A DNA stretch of 64,000 nt, taken from assembly GCF_026340565.1 (NCBI RefSeq), contig NZ_JAPEPB010000001.1, forward strand, positions 5,618,501 through 5,682,500, in the 5' to 3' direction. The translations under genes were made by a program, and so were the position numbers. Source of the stretch: Kitasatospora sp. NBC_01287 (GTDB lineage Bacteria > Actinomycetota > Actinomycetes > Streptomycetales > Streptomycetaceae). Shown here one piece after another: positions 1 to 7,751 of this stretch. Positions within the stretch are counted from its first letter, which is position 1, and the number at the start of each line of letters is the position of its first letter. Below the pieces are notes generated by a model, which had not been told where the DNA came from, did not search any database, and saw only the letters and a program-made list of their open reading frames with translations.

Positions 1-1
1 G

Positions 2-49
2 GGCACGGAGTACACCCGCACGCCGCTGGTGCTGGACCGCATCGGCTGA
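2..49 (+). CDS. C-terminal end of a truncated gene
   Basis: The window opens inside a reading frame that ends with TGA at 47-49; the last residues read GTEYTRTPLVLDRIG. That is too little to assign a family. The frame fits the usual GC-rich third codon positions, so it is probably the true 3' end of a gene lying outside the window. Confidence 0.45.
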   Translation, partial: GTEYTRTPLVLDRIG

Positions 50-136
50 GGCGGCGGGCAGGTTCCGGTGGGCGGCTCGCGGGGTGCGGGCCGCCCACCG
101 GCGTGTTCGGGACCGCCTCGCTCCAGATGTACATCT

Positions 137-152
137 GCTACATTCGCTACAT
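137..152 (+). promoter_or_regulatory. Leaderless promoter and direct-repeat operator of the Phd/RelE pair
   Basis: A -10-like TACATT (139-144) stands exactly six bases before ATG 151, the spacing expected for a leaderless transcript. The heptamer GCTACAT occurs twice, at 137-143 and 146-152, and a palindrome ATGTACAT lies at 127-134. Antitoxins of this family usually repress their own promoter, so the repeats are a plausible operator (inference). Confidence 0.5.
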
Positions 153-432
153 GAGTGAGCCAGTGGTCGAATCCATGGCAGAGGTCCGCAGCCACCTCGC
201 GGACGTCATCGATCGGGCCCGTCGTGACGAGACCCCGACGATCATCACGCGTCGCGGCAAGCAGGAGGCCGTGGTCCTCGACATAGGGGAGTACCAGCGG
301 CTGCGGCAGCTCGCCGACCAGGCGGAGGACGCCTGGCTGGGCGTGCTGGCCGACGAAGCGGAAGCCGAAGGCCGGGAAGGGTCCGTCTCGCTCGATGAGA
401 TGGCCGCCATGGTCCGCGCGCACCACGCCTGA
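151..432 (+). CDS. Phd/YefM-family antitoxin
   Basis: A 93-residue protein with the Phd/YefM fold: an N-terminal DNA-binding segment (VAEVRSHLADVIDRA-like, residues about 7-30), then TPTIITRRGKQEAVVLDIGE, the signature strand region, followed by an acidic tail that would wrap the toxin. Antitoxins of this type neutralise a RelE/ParE toxin and autoregulate the operon. ATG 151 is preferred over an in-frame ATG at 103 because it lies six bases after a TANNNT -10 element and matches the usual family N terminus. The toxin gene follows after 5 bp. Confidence 0.85.
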   Translation: MSEPVVESMAEVRSHLADVIDRARRDETPTIITRRGKQEAVVLDIGEYQRLRQLADQAEDAWLGVLADEAEAEGREGSVSLDEMAAMVRAHHA

Positions 433-437
433 CCGGC

Positions 438-716
438 ATGGGTCACGTCACGAGGTTCACCCCGCATGCCCAGCGGGACATGCTGAAGATCCCGCGGGCC
501 GACGCGATCCGGATCCTGCACCGCCTCGCCGAGTTCCAGCAGGCGTTGGACAGCGGGGAGACGGCGGCCTTCGACATCAAGGCCCTGCGAGGGCGCGCCG
601 ACCAGTGGCGGCTCAGGGTCGGCGACTACCGGGTGGTGTACACGGTCGAGCAGGGCCGGTTGATCGTCTGGGTCCTGGCCGCCGGAAACCGCCGCGAGGT
701 CTACCGCGACCGGTAG
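438..716 (+). CDS. RelE/ParE-family toxin
   Basis: A 92-residue basic protein with the RelE/ParE fold: N-terminal helices (FTPHAQRDMLKIPRADAIRI), then the conserved core LRVGDYRVVYTVEQGRLIVWVL and the C-terminal basic end GNRREVYRDR. RelE members cleave mRNA on the ribosome, ParE members poison gyrase; the sequence does not decide which. The gene starts 5 bp after the antitoxin without a strong Shine-Dalgarno site, consistent with translational coupling that keeps antitoxin in excess. Confidence 0.85.
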   Translation: MGHVTRFTPHAQRDMLKIPRADAIRILHRLAEFQQALDSGETAAFDIKALRGRADQWRLRVGDYRVVYTVEQGRLIVWVLAAGNRREVYRDR

Positions 717-729
717 CCGTCGCGGCGGC

Positions 730-1380
730 TCACCGCTCCACTCGCAGGCTCAGGCAGCGCCAGCTCAGCCGGCGGGGGCCGAAGAACGAAGGGGCGGGGT
801 GGTAGGTGCCGTCGGAGACCGAGAGGTTGACGATCAGGTAGGCGGACCAGTCGGCCCCGACGCCCTGGCCGTCGGAGTGGAAGAGGGTGTCGCCCGCGTA
901 CCAGTCGACGGAGTCGGCGCCGATGGTGGTGCTGAGGTCGACGGTGGCCCCGGGGGCGACGCCGGCGGAGGCGCCGTGCCAGTAGAAGGAGTCACCGCTG
1001 AGGTGGTTGCTGACCTCCAGCAGGTCGGGGTGGTCGGGGTGGTACTCGAAGACGTCGACCTCGTTGCCGCCGTCGCGCCAGGTCCAGATCGCCGGCCAGG
1101 CGCCGATCCCGGTGGGCAGCGTGACCTGGGCGTGCAGGGTGTCGCCGGCCTTGAGCTGGAAGGCCTGCGGGCTGCCCTCAGTGGTGAGCAGGTTGCAGCT
1201 CCACTGGCGGCTGAACCAGCCGCGGGTGGCGGTGAAGGTGCCGTCCGGGCAGTAGGCGTGGTTGAGGTTGTCGAGCTTGTGGTCGGCCCGGTTGGTCGGG
1301 CCCATGTTCGGATAGGCGCTGGTGCGGCCGGCCACCCACTGGGTGGCCGAGCCGAAGTCCGCGTCGAAGACGATCGCCAT
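730..1380 (-). CDS. GH16-like concanavalin-fold hydrolase, no signal peptide
   Basis: A 216-residue protein. The motif EVDVFE (residues 107-112) fits the GH16 active-site pattern E-x-D-x-x-E, with E107 as nucleophile and E112 as acid/base, and it follows a tryptophan-rich strand (GAWPAIWTWRDGG) typical of beta-glucanases. GH16 enzymes cut beta-1,3/1,4-glucans, agars or similar polymers; the substrate cannot be named here. The protein begins MAIVFDADFG with no secretion signal, unusual for a polysaccharidase. A GGGGAGA site stands upstream of ATG 1380. It converges on the toxin-antitoxin pair. Confidence 0.6.
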   Translation of the reverse strand: MAIVFDADFGSATQWVAGRTSAYPNMGPTNRADHKLDNLNHAYCPDGTFTATRGWFSRQWSCNLLTTEGSPQAFQLKAGDTLHAQVTLPTGIGAWPAIWTWRDGGNEVDVFEYHPDHPDLLEVSNHLSGDSFYWHGASAGVAPGATVDLSTTIGADSVDWYAGDTLFHSDGQGVGADWSAYLIVNLSVSDGTYHPAPSFFGPRRLSWRCLSLRVER

Positions 1381-1448
1381 GGTTCTCTCCCCTGATTTCT
1401 CAGGGTGATATGCCCTTCACGCACGGCGATAACCGCTGGTTGGTCGGG

Positions 1449-2243
1449 TCAGTGGCGACCGAGCCCGAGGCGCACGGCGCGCTCCACGGGCGAGTGGTCG
1501 CCGTCGGCGCGGTCCAGGTCGAGCAGGCCGGTCGGCACCAGCGGGGGCTGGGCCAGGAAGCGTGGGACGGTGCCGTGGTGCGGCTGGGCGGAGTGGATGA
1601 GGAACGGGTGGCAGAGGTAGACGTCGCCGGCCAGGCCGGTGGCGAGGGCCTCCGGGCGCTCGGGGGCGTCGAGGCGGCCGGCCTCGGCCATCTCGCCACA
1701 GAGCGCGAAGCCGTCCACCCCGCGCTCGCCGTGGGGCTGGAGGAAGGCCGGCACGTCCAGGTGCGAGCCGACCTTGATCCGGGTCGGCGCGTTGTCGGCG
1801 TCGGTGTCCGAGAAGAGGAAGAGCATCAGCAGGGCCCGGCCCTCGGAGCGCAGGTTGAGCCAGTAGCCCTGCTCGCCGGGCGGCGTGAAGCTGGCGTCCA
1901 TGTGCCAGCCGGCGTCGCCCGGGTCGGCGGGGTGCGGGAAGCGGATCGGGAAGGTGCCCAGGCCGGTGCGCGGCACCCAGCGCCGCGGGCCGACCAGTTG
2001 GTCGAAGGCCGCGTGCAGGCGCGCGGTGGTGGCGGCCTGCTGGAACGGCGCCTGCCCGTAGCCGTCGAGGCGGATGACCGGCTGGGTCCAGGTCGCCGGG
2101 TCGTCCGGGTCCAGGCCGGTCTCGCGCCACAGGAAGGCGCGGCACTCGTCGGCGAGGGCGCGTGGGAACGCCTCCGGGAGGTGGACGAAGCCCTCGGTGA
2201 CGAAGCGTTCGATCTGTTCGTCGGTCAGCACAGCGGTACCCAT
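1449..2243 (-). CDS. Phytanoyl-CoA dioxygenase (PhyH) family oxygenase
   Basis: A 264-residue non-haem Fe(II)/2-oxoglutarate oxygenase of the PhyH family. The iron facial triad is visible as H114-x-D116 (GWHMDASF) and a distal histidine near H217 in CHPFLIHSAQPHHG, with R228 placed to bind 2-oxoglutarate. Family members hydroxylate small molecules, lipids or natural products; this one lies beside no biosynthetic cluster, so its substrate is unknown. No clear ribosome-binding site precedes ATG 2243; the transcript may be leaderless. Confidence 0.75.
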   Translation of the reverse strand: MGTAVLTDEQIERFVTEGFVHLPEAFPRALADECRAFLWRETGLDPDDPATWTQPVIRLDGYGQAPFQQAATTARLHAAFDQLVGPRRWVPRTGLGTFPIRFPHPADPGDAGWHMDASFTPPGEQGYWLNLRSEGRALLMLFLFSDTDADNAPTRIKVGSHLDVPAFLQPHGERGVDGFALCGEMAEAGRLDAPERPEALATGLAGDVYLCHPFLIHSAQPHHGTVPRFLAQPPLVPTGLLDLDRADGDHSPVERAVRLGLGRH

Positions 2244-2308
2244 GGCGCCGATTCTTGACGGGCCAACGGCACTGCGGCAACAGGATTTTCGGGCCCGCCG
2301 CCGCTCGG

Positions 2309-2665
2309 TCAGCGGCGCGGCCGGCGGCTGCGGACCAGCGCGATGGTGCCCAGGGTGATCAGGGTGAGGGAGAGCGCGGCGACGGAGAGCAGCCGGGGCG
2401 AGGTGCCGCTGCCGGCCAGCGTGGGGCGGGGAGCGGCGGACGTCTCGTGCGCCGGATCAGCCGCCCGGCCGCCGGTGGTGGTGGTGACGGTGGCGGCGCC
2501 CACGGTGGCGGTGGTGTCGATGGTGCTCACCGCGACGGCGGCCGTGCGAGGTGGTGGTGCGGCGGCGGCCGCGCCCGGTGCGGCGAGTGGTGCGGCCAGG
2601 GCGAGCGCCGTGAGCAGGAGGAGGGCGGCGAGGCGCGGGACGCCGTCGCTCGGTGACTTGGACAT
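2309..2665 (-). CDS. Small secreted surface protein with C-terminal membrane anchor
   Basis: A 118-residue protein of unknown function. Residues 1-36 form a signal peptide (basic start, LAALLLLTALALA core, A-rich cleavage site). A Thr/Val/Ala-rich middle is followed by LAGSGTS (83-89), a hydrophobic segment (about 92-111) and a positive tail RSRRPRR. This is the layout of sortase substrates, but the motif departs from the Streptomyces LAxTG consensus because position four is Ser, so it may instead be a simple membrane-anchored protein. Confidence 0.55.
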   Translation of the reverse strand: MSKSPSDGVPRLAALLLLTALALAAPLAAPGAAAAAPPPRTAAVAVSTIDTTATVGAATVTTTTGGRAADPAHETSAAPRPTLAGSGTSPRLLSVAALSLTLITLGTIALVRSRRPRR

Positions 2666-2767
2666 GCGAGGGCTCCTGGAGGCAGGAGGGATCGGCCGCT
2701 GCCCAGTGCACTCGAACGGGGGTATGGCCGTCGCGCAGGCGCACCGGGCATGCGGCCCCTCGGGTGA

Positions 2768-2856
2768 GCCGCGTTCACCCGTGCGGGAGGGGTGCACACC
2801 TGTGGGAGGGTTCCACCCGCGTGGGAGGGGCGCCCACCGGTGCGGGCGGCTCAGGC
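2768..2856. repeat. Degenerate ~20-bp tandem repeat between genes
   Basis: Four diverged copies of a unit of about 19-21 bp (consensus CACCCGTGTGGGAGGGG) fill the gap between the MFS gene stop (2851) and the surface-protein gene start (2665). Each copy contains partly complementary CCACC/GGTGG-like halves. Position suits a 3' processing or termination region of the MFS transcript or the promoter-distal region of the next gene; function is unknown. Confidence 0.45.
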
Positions 2857-4224
2857 CCGCGGTGCGGCCGCCCGGCCGGCCTGGCGGGTGGCGTAGAGCG
2901 TCACGCCCGCCGCCAGGGCCATGGCCGCCAGGCCCACGCTCGCCGCGCCGGACCAGCCGACCGCGTGGTAGGCGTCGGCGCCGACCGTGCCGCCCAGGCT
3001 GTTGCCCAGGTAGTAGGCCATCAGGTAGAGCGCGGAGGCCTGCGCCCGGCCGTGCGTCGCGGTGCGGCCCACCGCGGAGGAGGCGGTGGCATGGCCCGCG
3101 AAGAAGCCGCCGGTGATCAGCACCAGGCCGAGCAGCGCGCAGAGCAGCGAGTCGGCGAGCGAGAGCAGCAGCCCGGCGCTGGTGAGGGCGATCGCCACGT
3201 AGAGCGTGCCGCGGCGGCCCAGGGCCTGGGTGAGGCGGCCGGCGGCGGCCGAGGTGCCGGTGCCGACCAGGTAGACCGCGAAGATCGAGGCCGCGATCGA
3301 CTGCGGCAGGTGGAACGGGGCGGCGATCAGCCGGAAGCCCACCGTGTTGTAGACCGCGCCGAAGACCGCCATGAAGAGCATCCCGAGCGCGTACAGCCGC
3401 AGCAGCAACGGGTTGCGCAGGTGCGCGCCGACGGTGCGGGCCAGGGCGCGCGGGTCCACCGGGGTGCGGCGGAAGTGCCGGGCGGCCGGGATCAGCAGGC
3501 GGAAGGCGAGCACCGAGAGCAGCGCGAGCACCGCCGAGGAGGCCAGGCCCCAGCGCCAGCCCCAGGCGGCGCCGGTCCAGCCGGCGATCAGCCGCCCGCC
3601 CATGCCGCCGATGCTGTTGCCCGCGACGTACAGCCCCATCGCGGAGGGCAGCGCGCTCTGGTGCACCTCCTCCGCGAGGTAGGCCATGGCGGTCGCGGGC
3701 AGCCCGGCCAGCGCCGCGCCCTGGACCGCGCGCAGTGCGACCAGCACGCCGAGCGAGGAGGCGAAGGGCAGCGCGATGGCCAGCGCGGAGGCGGCGAGCA
3801 CCGAGCCGGTCATCACCGCGGTGCGGCCGTACCGGTCGGAGAGCGCGCTGGCCGGCAGCAGGCCCAGGGCGAGGCCCAGGGTGGCCGCCGAGGCCGTCCA
3901 ACTCGCCTGCCCGGGAGTGAGGTGGAGGTCGGCCGAGAGCAGCGGCAGCAGGCCCTGGGTGGAGTAGAGCAGCACGAAGGTGGCGACGCCGGCGGCGAAC
4001 AGCGCGAGGTTGGAGCGCCGGAAGTCGCGCTGCCCGGGGCGCAGGCGGCGGTCGGCGCCGTCCGGCGTGGCGGGCGCGGTGGCCATGGCGGGCACGGTGG
4101 GCGTGACGGGTGCGGCGGGCACGGTGGGTGTCACGGGTGCGGTGGACGTGGCGGCGCGGGACGGTACGGCACCCGGGGCGGTGGCGGCGGATGCCTCGGG
4201 AGCTGCGGTCTCGACGGGAGGCAT
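2851..4224 (-). CDS. MFS efflux transporter (YnfM-like)
   Basis: A roughly 457-residue major facilitator protein with 12 predicted membrane segments. The conserved loop DRYGRTAVM after segment 2 and the second repeat with GRLTQALGRRG are typical; the overall pattern resembles YnfM/arabinose-efflux type transporters. The N terminus before the first membrane segment is a Pro/Thr/Ala-rich low-complexity tail containing a repeated PVTPTVPA element, so the start is uncertain: ATG 4224 is chosen because it leaves a 64-bp gap to the divergent LysR gene, with ATG 4254 and ATG 4086 as alternatives. A LysR-next-to-YnfM pair is a common arrangement. Confidence 0.8.
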   Translation of the reverse strand: MPPVETAAPEASAATAPGAVPSRAATSTAPVTPTVPAAPVTPTVPAMATAPATPDGADRRLRPGQRDFRRSNLALFAAGVATFVLLYSTQGLLPLLSADLHLTPGQASWTASAATLGLALGLLPASALSDRYGRTAVMTGSVLAASALAIALPFASSLGVLVALRAVQGAALAGLPATAMAYLAEEVHQSALPSAMGLYVAGNSIGGMGGRLIAGWTGAAWGWRWGLASSAVLALLSVLAFRLLIPAARHFRRTPVDPRALARTVGAHLRNPLLLRLYALGMLFMAVFGAVYNTVGFRLIAAPFHLPQSIAASIFAVYLVGTGTSAAAGRLTQALGRRGTLYVAIALTSAGLLLSLADSLLCALLGLVLITGGFFAGHATASSAVGRTATHGRAQASALYLMAYYLGNSLGGTVGADAYHAVGWSGAASVGLAAMALAAGVTLYATRQAGRAAAPRA

Positions 4225-4258
4225 GGCAGCGACGCTAGACCTGGCAGGTTCCATGCGT

Positions 4259-4274
4259 CCAATACATGAATTGG
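4259..4274. promoter_or_regulatory. Candidate LysR operator between divergent MFS and LysR genes
   Basis: The sequence CCAAT-ACATGA-ATTGG is a perfect dyad with 5-bp arms and a 6-bp spacer, in the only AT-rich patch between the two divergent genes. LysR regulators bind such interrupted dyads next to their own promoter and the target gene. Confidence 0.4.
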
Positions 4275-4288
4275 CGATAATCGATGCT

Positions 4289-5248
4289 GTGACGTATGAG
4301 GAGGGCGCTGCCCCCAATCCCACCGAGCTCGATCCGCTCTCCCCCGCCGTCCAGTTGGCGCCGCGGCTGGCCCAGTTCGCGGCGGTGGCCCGGCTGGAGC
4401 ACGTGACCCGGGCGGCCGAGCTGCTCGGCATGCCGCAGCCCACGCTGTCGCGCGCGATCGCCCGGCTGGAGCGGGAGCTGGGCGTGGACCTGCTGGTCCG
4501 CGAGGGCCGCACGGTGCGGCTGACCAGGGCCGGCCACCTGCTGCTCGGCTCGGTGGAGCGCGCGCTGGGCGAACTGGAGCGTGGGGCACGGGCGGTGCGC
4601 GCCGAGGTGGACCCGGCGGCGGGCCGGGTGGCCTTCGGCTTCCTGCACACCATGGGGACGGACGCGGTGCCCGCGCTGCTGCGCGGCTTTCGGGCCGACC
4701 ATCCGCGGGTGCGCTTCCAACTGGTCCAGGACTACGTGGCGGCGATGCTGGCCCGGCTGCGGGCGGGTGAGTTGGACCTCTGCCTGGTCTCGCCGCTGCC
4801 CGCCGAGGACGACCCGGAGCTGACCGCCCGGCCGCTGGACGAGCAGGTGCTGCACCTGGCGGTGCCGGCCGACCACCGGCTCGCCCGGCGGCGGCGGATC
4901 CGGCTGGCGGAGGTGGCCGAGGAGCCGTTCGTCGCGCTGGAGCACGGCTACGGGCTGCGCCAGATCACCGACGGCTTCTGCGCGCAGGCCGGCTTCGCGC
5001 CGCGGATCGCCTTCGAGGGGGAGGAGGCGGAGACGCTGCGCGGGCTGGTCGCGGCCGGGCTCGGGGTGGCCCTGCTGCCGCCGGGGACGGTGCCCCGCCC
5101 CGGGGTGGTGGACCTGACCGTGACGGCGCCGCGGACCAGGCGGGCGATCGGTCTCGCCTGGGTGACCGGCCGGCCGCTGCCGCCGCCGGCCGAGGCCTTC
5201 CGGGCGTTCGTGCTGTCGCGGCGCGGGCGGCTGCTGGACCACGGGTGA
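4289..5248 (+). CDS. LysR-family transcriptional regulator
   Basis: A 319-residue LysR regulator. The winged helix-turn-helix lies at about residues 14-72 (LAQFAAVARLEHVTRAAELL, then MPQPTLSRAIARLERELGV), followed by the LysR substrate-binding domain. It is divergent from the MFS efflux gene and probably controls it. GTG 4289 is chosen; an in-frame ATG at 4253 would place the start inside the shared operator. The effector is unknown. Confidence 0.85.
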   Translation: MTYEEGAAPNPTELDPLSPAVQLAPRLAQFAAVARLEHVTRAAELLGMPQPTLSRAIARLERELGVDLLVREGRTVRLTRAGHLLLGSVERALGELERGARAVRAEVDPAAGRVAFGFLHTMGTDAVPALLRGFRADHPRVRFQLVQDYVAAMLARLRAGELDLCLVSPLPAEDDPELTARPLDEQVLHLAVPADHRLARRRRIRLAEVAEEPFVALEHGYGLRQITDGFCAQAGFAPRIAFEGEEAETLRGLVAAGLGVALLPPGTVPRPGVVDLTVTAPRTRRAIGLAWVTGRPLPPPAEAFRAFVLSRRGRLLDHG

Positions 5249-5282
5249 CAAGCGCCACGCCGATGCGGTGACAGGTGGGAAT

Positions 5283-5304
5283 CTACGCGCGTAGGGGCTA
5301 CACT
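5283..5304 (+). promoter_or_regulatory. add promoter with nucleoside-regulon operator
   Basis: A perfect 12-bp palindrome CTACGCGCGTAG occupies 5283-5294. A -10 element TACACT follows at 5299-5304, exactly six bases before ATG 5311, so the transcript is probably leaderless and the operator sits between the -35 and -10 positions, where a bound repressor would block RNA polymerase. The same palindrome precedes deoC (21194-21205) and purine nucleoside phosphorylase (29196-29207). Confidence 0.7.
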
Positions 5305-5310
5305 CCCGCA

Positions 5311-6459
5311 ATGGAAACGCAGATCTCCGTCCCCGCGGGCACCACGGCCCCGCGCGTCCCCACCGCCGACCAGATCCGCCGGGCCCCCAAGGTGCTGCTG
5401 CACGATCACCTGGACGGCGGCCTGCGCCCCGAGACCATCGTCGAGCTGGCCGCCGCCTGCGGCTACCAGGGGCTGCCCACCACCGACCCGGCCAAGCTGG
5501 GCGTCTGGTTCCGCGAGGCCGCCGACTCAGGCTCGCTGGTCCGCTACCTGGAGACCTTCGCCCACACCTGTGCCGTGATGCAGACCCGCGAGGCGCTGAT
5601 CAGGGTCGCCGCCGACTGCGCCGAGGACCTGGCCGCCGACGGCGTGGTCTACGCCGAGGTGCGCTACGCCCCTGAGCAGCACCTGGAGGCCGGGCTGAGC
5701 CTGGACGAGGTGGTCGAGGCGGTCAACGAGGGCTTCCGGATCGGCGAGGCCAAGGCCCGCGCGGCCGGCCACCGGATCAAGGTCGGCACCCTGCTCACCG
5801 CGATGCGCCACGCCGCCCGCTCGCAGGAGATCGCGGAGCTGGCCAACCGCTACCGCGACGCCGGCGTGGTCGGCTTCGACATCGCCGGCGCCGAGGCGGG
5901 CCACCCGCCGACCCGCCACCAGGGCGCCTTCGACTACCTCAAGGGCGAGAACAACCACTTCACCATCCACGCCGGCGAGGCCTTCGGCCTGCCCTCGATT
6001 TGGGAGGCGCTGCAGTGCTGCGGCGCCGACCGGTTGGGCCACGGCGTGCGGATCATCGACGACATCACGGTGCGCGAGGACGGCACCGTCGCGCTCGGCC
6101 GGCTGGCCGCCTACGTGCGCGACAAGCGGGTCCCGCTGGAGATGTGCCCGACCTCCAACCTGCAGACAGCGGCGGCGAGTTCCTACGCGGAGCACCCGAT
6201 CAGGCTGCTCAGCCGGCTGAAGTTCCGGGTCACCGTGAACACCGACAACCGGTTGATGAGCGGTACCAGCATGAGCCAGGAGTTCGCCCACCTGATCGAG
6301 GCCTTCGGCTACGGCCTCGACGACATGCTGTGGTTCACCGTGAACGCGATGAAGTCCTCCTTCCTGCCGTTCGACGAGCGACTGGCGATGATCAACGAGG
6401 TGATCAAGCCGGGCTACGCGGAGCTGAAGGCCGAGTGGCTGTTCGGCGCCTCGGTCTGA
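5311..6459 (+). CDS. add: Adenosine deaminase
   Basis: A 382-residue adenosine/AMP deaminase-superfamily enzyme that converts (deoxy)adenosine to (deoxy)inosine. Visible metal and catalytic residues: H31 and H33 in LHDHLDGGL, H220 and E223 in FTIHAGEAFG, H244 in RLGHGVRI and D312 in NTDNRLMSG. Its product feeds the nucleoside phosphorylase encoded at 28.3-29.2 kb. ATG 5311 is supported by the leaderless promoter immediately upstream; an earlier in-frame start at 5275 would include the operator. Confidence 0.93.
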   Translation: METQISVPAGTTAPRVPTADQIRRAPKVLLHDHLDGGLRPETIVELAAACGYQGLPTTDPAKLGVWFREAADSGSLVRYLETFAHTCAVMQTREALIRVAADCAEDLAADGVVYAEVRYAPEQHLEAGLSLDEVVEAVNEGFRIGEAKARAAGHRIKVGTLLTAMRHAARSQEIAELANRYRDAGVVGFDIAGAEAGHPPTRHQGAFDYLKGENNHFTIHAGEAFGLPSIWEALQCCGADRLGHGVRIIDDITVREDGTVALGRLAAYVRDKRVPLEMCPTSNLQTAAASSYAEHPIRLLSRLKFRVTVNTDNRLMSGTSMSQEFAHLIEAFGYGLDDMLWFTVNAMKSSFLPFDERLAMINEVIKPGYAELKAEWLFGASV

Positions 6460-6684
6460 CGTCCGAAGTCTGAGGGTTCGTCAAGTCCGTTGCGAACAAA
6501 GGTCGGTGGGACTGTATGACGGTTCACTCGGGTGAGTGAGGCGTCTTTGGTGCTGACCTGAGGGTGTGTCTACGGTGTGCCAGTCACTGCTGACACGGTG
6601 CGGCGGCGCAAGCCCGGTCCGGCCCAACTGCGGCCTCCCGGGCGCGAGCCCGCGCCGCCCCGACGAGGACACGAGGACGGACCC

Positions 6685-7074
6685 ATGAAGCAGACCACTC
6701 TCAAGGTCGCTGGAACCGCGGCGCTCGGCGTAGCCATCGCGGCGACCGCGGTCGGTACCGCCTCCGCGGCCGCCGCCGGCGGTCTCACCGCGCTGCCCGA
6801 CACCGGTGGCCTGACCGGGACGCTGAACCAGGCCCCGGCCGTCGGCGGCCCGGTCACCTCCGCCATGGGCACGCTGGACAAGGGCGCCGGCACCCAGGCG
6901 CAGGCCCCGGCCGCGCAGGCCCCCGCGGCCGATGCCCCCGCCGCCGCGCCGAGCGGCGCCACCCGCGGCCTGCCGGTCGGCGCGCTGGGCGGCGTCGCCA
7001 AGCAGGCGCCGGGTCCGGTGGGCGGCCTGCTCGGCAGCGCCGCGCCGGTCAGCGGCGGGCTGCCGCTGGGCTAG
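6685..7074 (+). CDS. Small secreted protein, unknown function
   Basis: A 129-residue protein with a clear signal peptide (MKQTTLKVAG start, hydrophobic core, cleavage near TASA-AA, about residue 30). The mature part is low-complexity and rich in Ala, Gly and Pro, with no enzymatic motif and no cysteines. A purine-rich AGGACGG site precedes ATG 6685. Similar short secreted proteins are common in Streptomyces; no function can be assigned. Confidence 0.7.
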   Translation: MKQTTLKVAGTAALGVAIAATAVGTASAAAAGGLTALPDTGGLTGTLNQAPAVGGPVTSAMGTLDKGAGTQAQAPAAQAPAADAPAAAPSGATRGLPVGALGGVAKQAPGPVGGLLGSAAPVSGGLPLG

Positions 7075-7125
7075 CTGGTCGACCGGACCAGTGATCGGCC
7101 TGATCAATGATCGGCCGGACCAGTG

Positions 7126-7167
7126 ACAGGGCCGCCCCTCCCACGCGTGTGGGAGGGGCGGCCCTGT
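7126..7167. terminator. Strong intrinsic hairpin after the small secreted protein
   Basis: A perfect 19-bp stem with a GCGT loop (7145-7148). The left arm contains GGGCCGCCCCTCCCAC and the right arm its exact complement. There is no T-run, as usual in Streptomyces. It separates the rightward secreted-protein gene from the leftward PspC gene and probably works in both directions. Confidence 0.8.
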
Positions 7168-7220
7168 GCCGTGCCGTGCCGTGCCGTGCCGTGCCGTGCC
7201 GTGCCGTGCCGTGCCGTGCC
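7166..7220. repeat. Pentanucleotide microsatellite (GTGCC)11
   Basis: Eleven perfect copies of GTGCC run without interruption, starting at the last bases of the terminator hairpin. Because five is not a multiple of three, all three forward frames read the same repeating peptide and produce spurious open frames. It lies in non-coding DNA and should be prone to copy-number change. Confidence 0.95.
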
Positions 7221-7261
7221 GTGCACGGGCGGGGTCCAGGACCGGTGGTCAGGACCGGGCG

Positions 7262-7444
7262 TCACGGTTCCTGGGGGAGCAGCAGCCACAGGGCCGGGTA
7301 GATCAGGATCTGCGGGCCGGGCAGCAGGCAGGAGACCAGGAAGATCACCCGGACCGTCCCGGCGGAGAGGCCGAAGCGCTCGGCGACGCCGGCGCAGACG
7401 CCGGCGATCATGCGGTGGTGGCGGGGGCGGGCGAGGGTGCGCAT
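7262..7444 (-). CDS. PspC-domain membrane protein
   Basis: A 60-residue protein that consists only of a PspC domain: RHHRMIAGVCAGVAERFGL, then TVRVIFLVSCLLPGPQILIY as a membrane segment ending ALWLLLPQEP. PspC proteins take part in phage-shock or envelope-stress responses. The gene stands alone, leftward, next to the afsQ operon. Confidence 0.85.
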   Translation of the reverse strand: MRTLARPRHHRMIAGVCAGVAERFGLSAGTVRVIFLVSCLLPGPQILIYPALWLLLPQEP

Positions 7445-7751
7445 GGGAGTCTCCGAGCGGTGGCGGGGTGTCGCTCCGGTGGTCCCGGGGCTGTGACTCC
7501 ATGCTGCGTCCGGCGGGGCCGACCGGGCGTCAGCCAGGATGCGGATCCGGCACCCCGGAGTCCCACCGGGCCGGGGCGGCGGGATCTCGGGGTCGCGCTC
7601 AGGGTTCAGCCCTGAGGCGGCGCGGGGGCGGGCCGAGGCCGGGGCACGGCGAGTGCGAGGGGACGGGCGCGGCGAGTGCGAGGGGACGGGCGCGGCCCGG
7701 GTGCGGCTCGGATGGGCTCGGCGGGGGTGGGACGGCCGGGGTGGGACGGCC
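7445..7751. other. Non-coding gap with a perfect 23-bp tandem duplication
   Basis: This 307-bp stretch lies between the PspC start and the VanZ-like stop. I see no gene with convincing codon structure. It holds a 23-bp sequence starting GGCGAGTGCGAGGGG that is repeated exactly at 7648-7670 and 7671-7693, and a shorter doubled GGTGGGACGGCC at about 7735-7755. Confidence 0.7.

Noticed and set aside
2768..2856. Short repeats near 2.8 kb as a CRISPR or integration site
   Set aside because: No unique spacers, no integrase or tRNA nearby; repeats are degenerate.
2653..4269. Long forward open frame of 538 codons opposite the MFS gene
   Set aside because: Its translation is Gly/Arg/Gln/His-rich without any domain and it is the antisense shadow of a clear membrane transporter; high GC removes stop codons.
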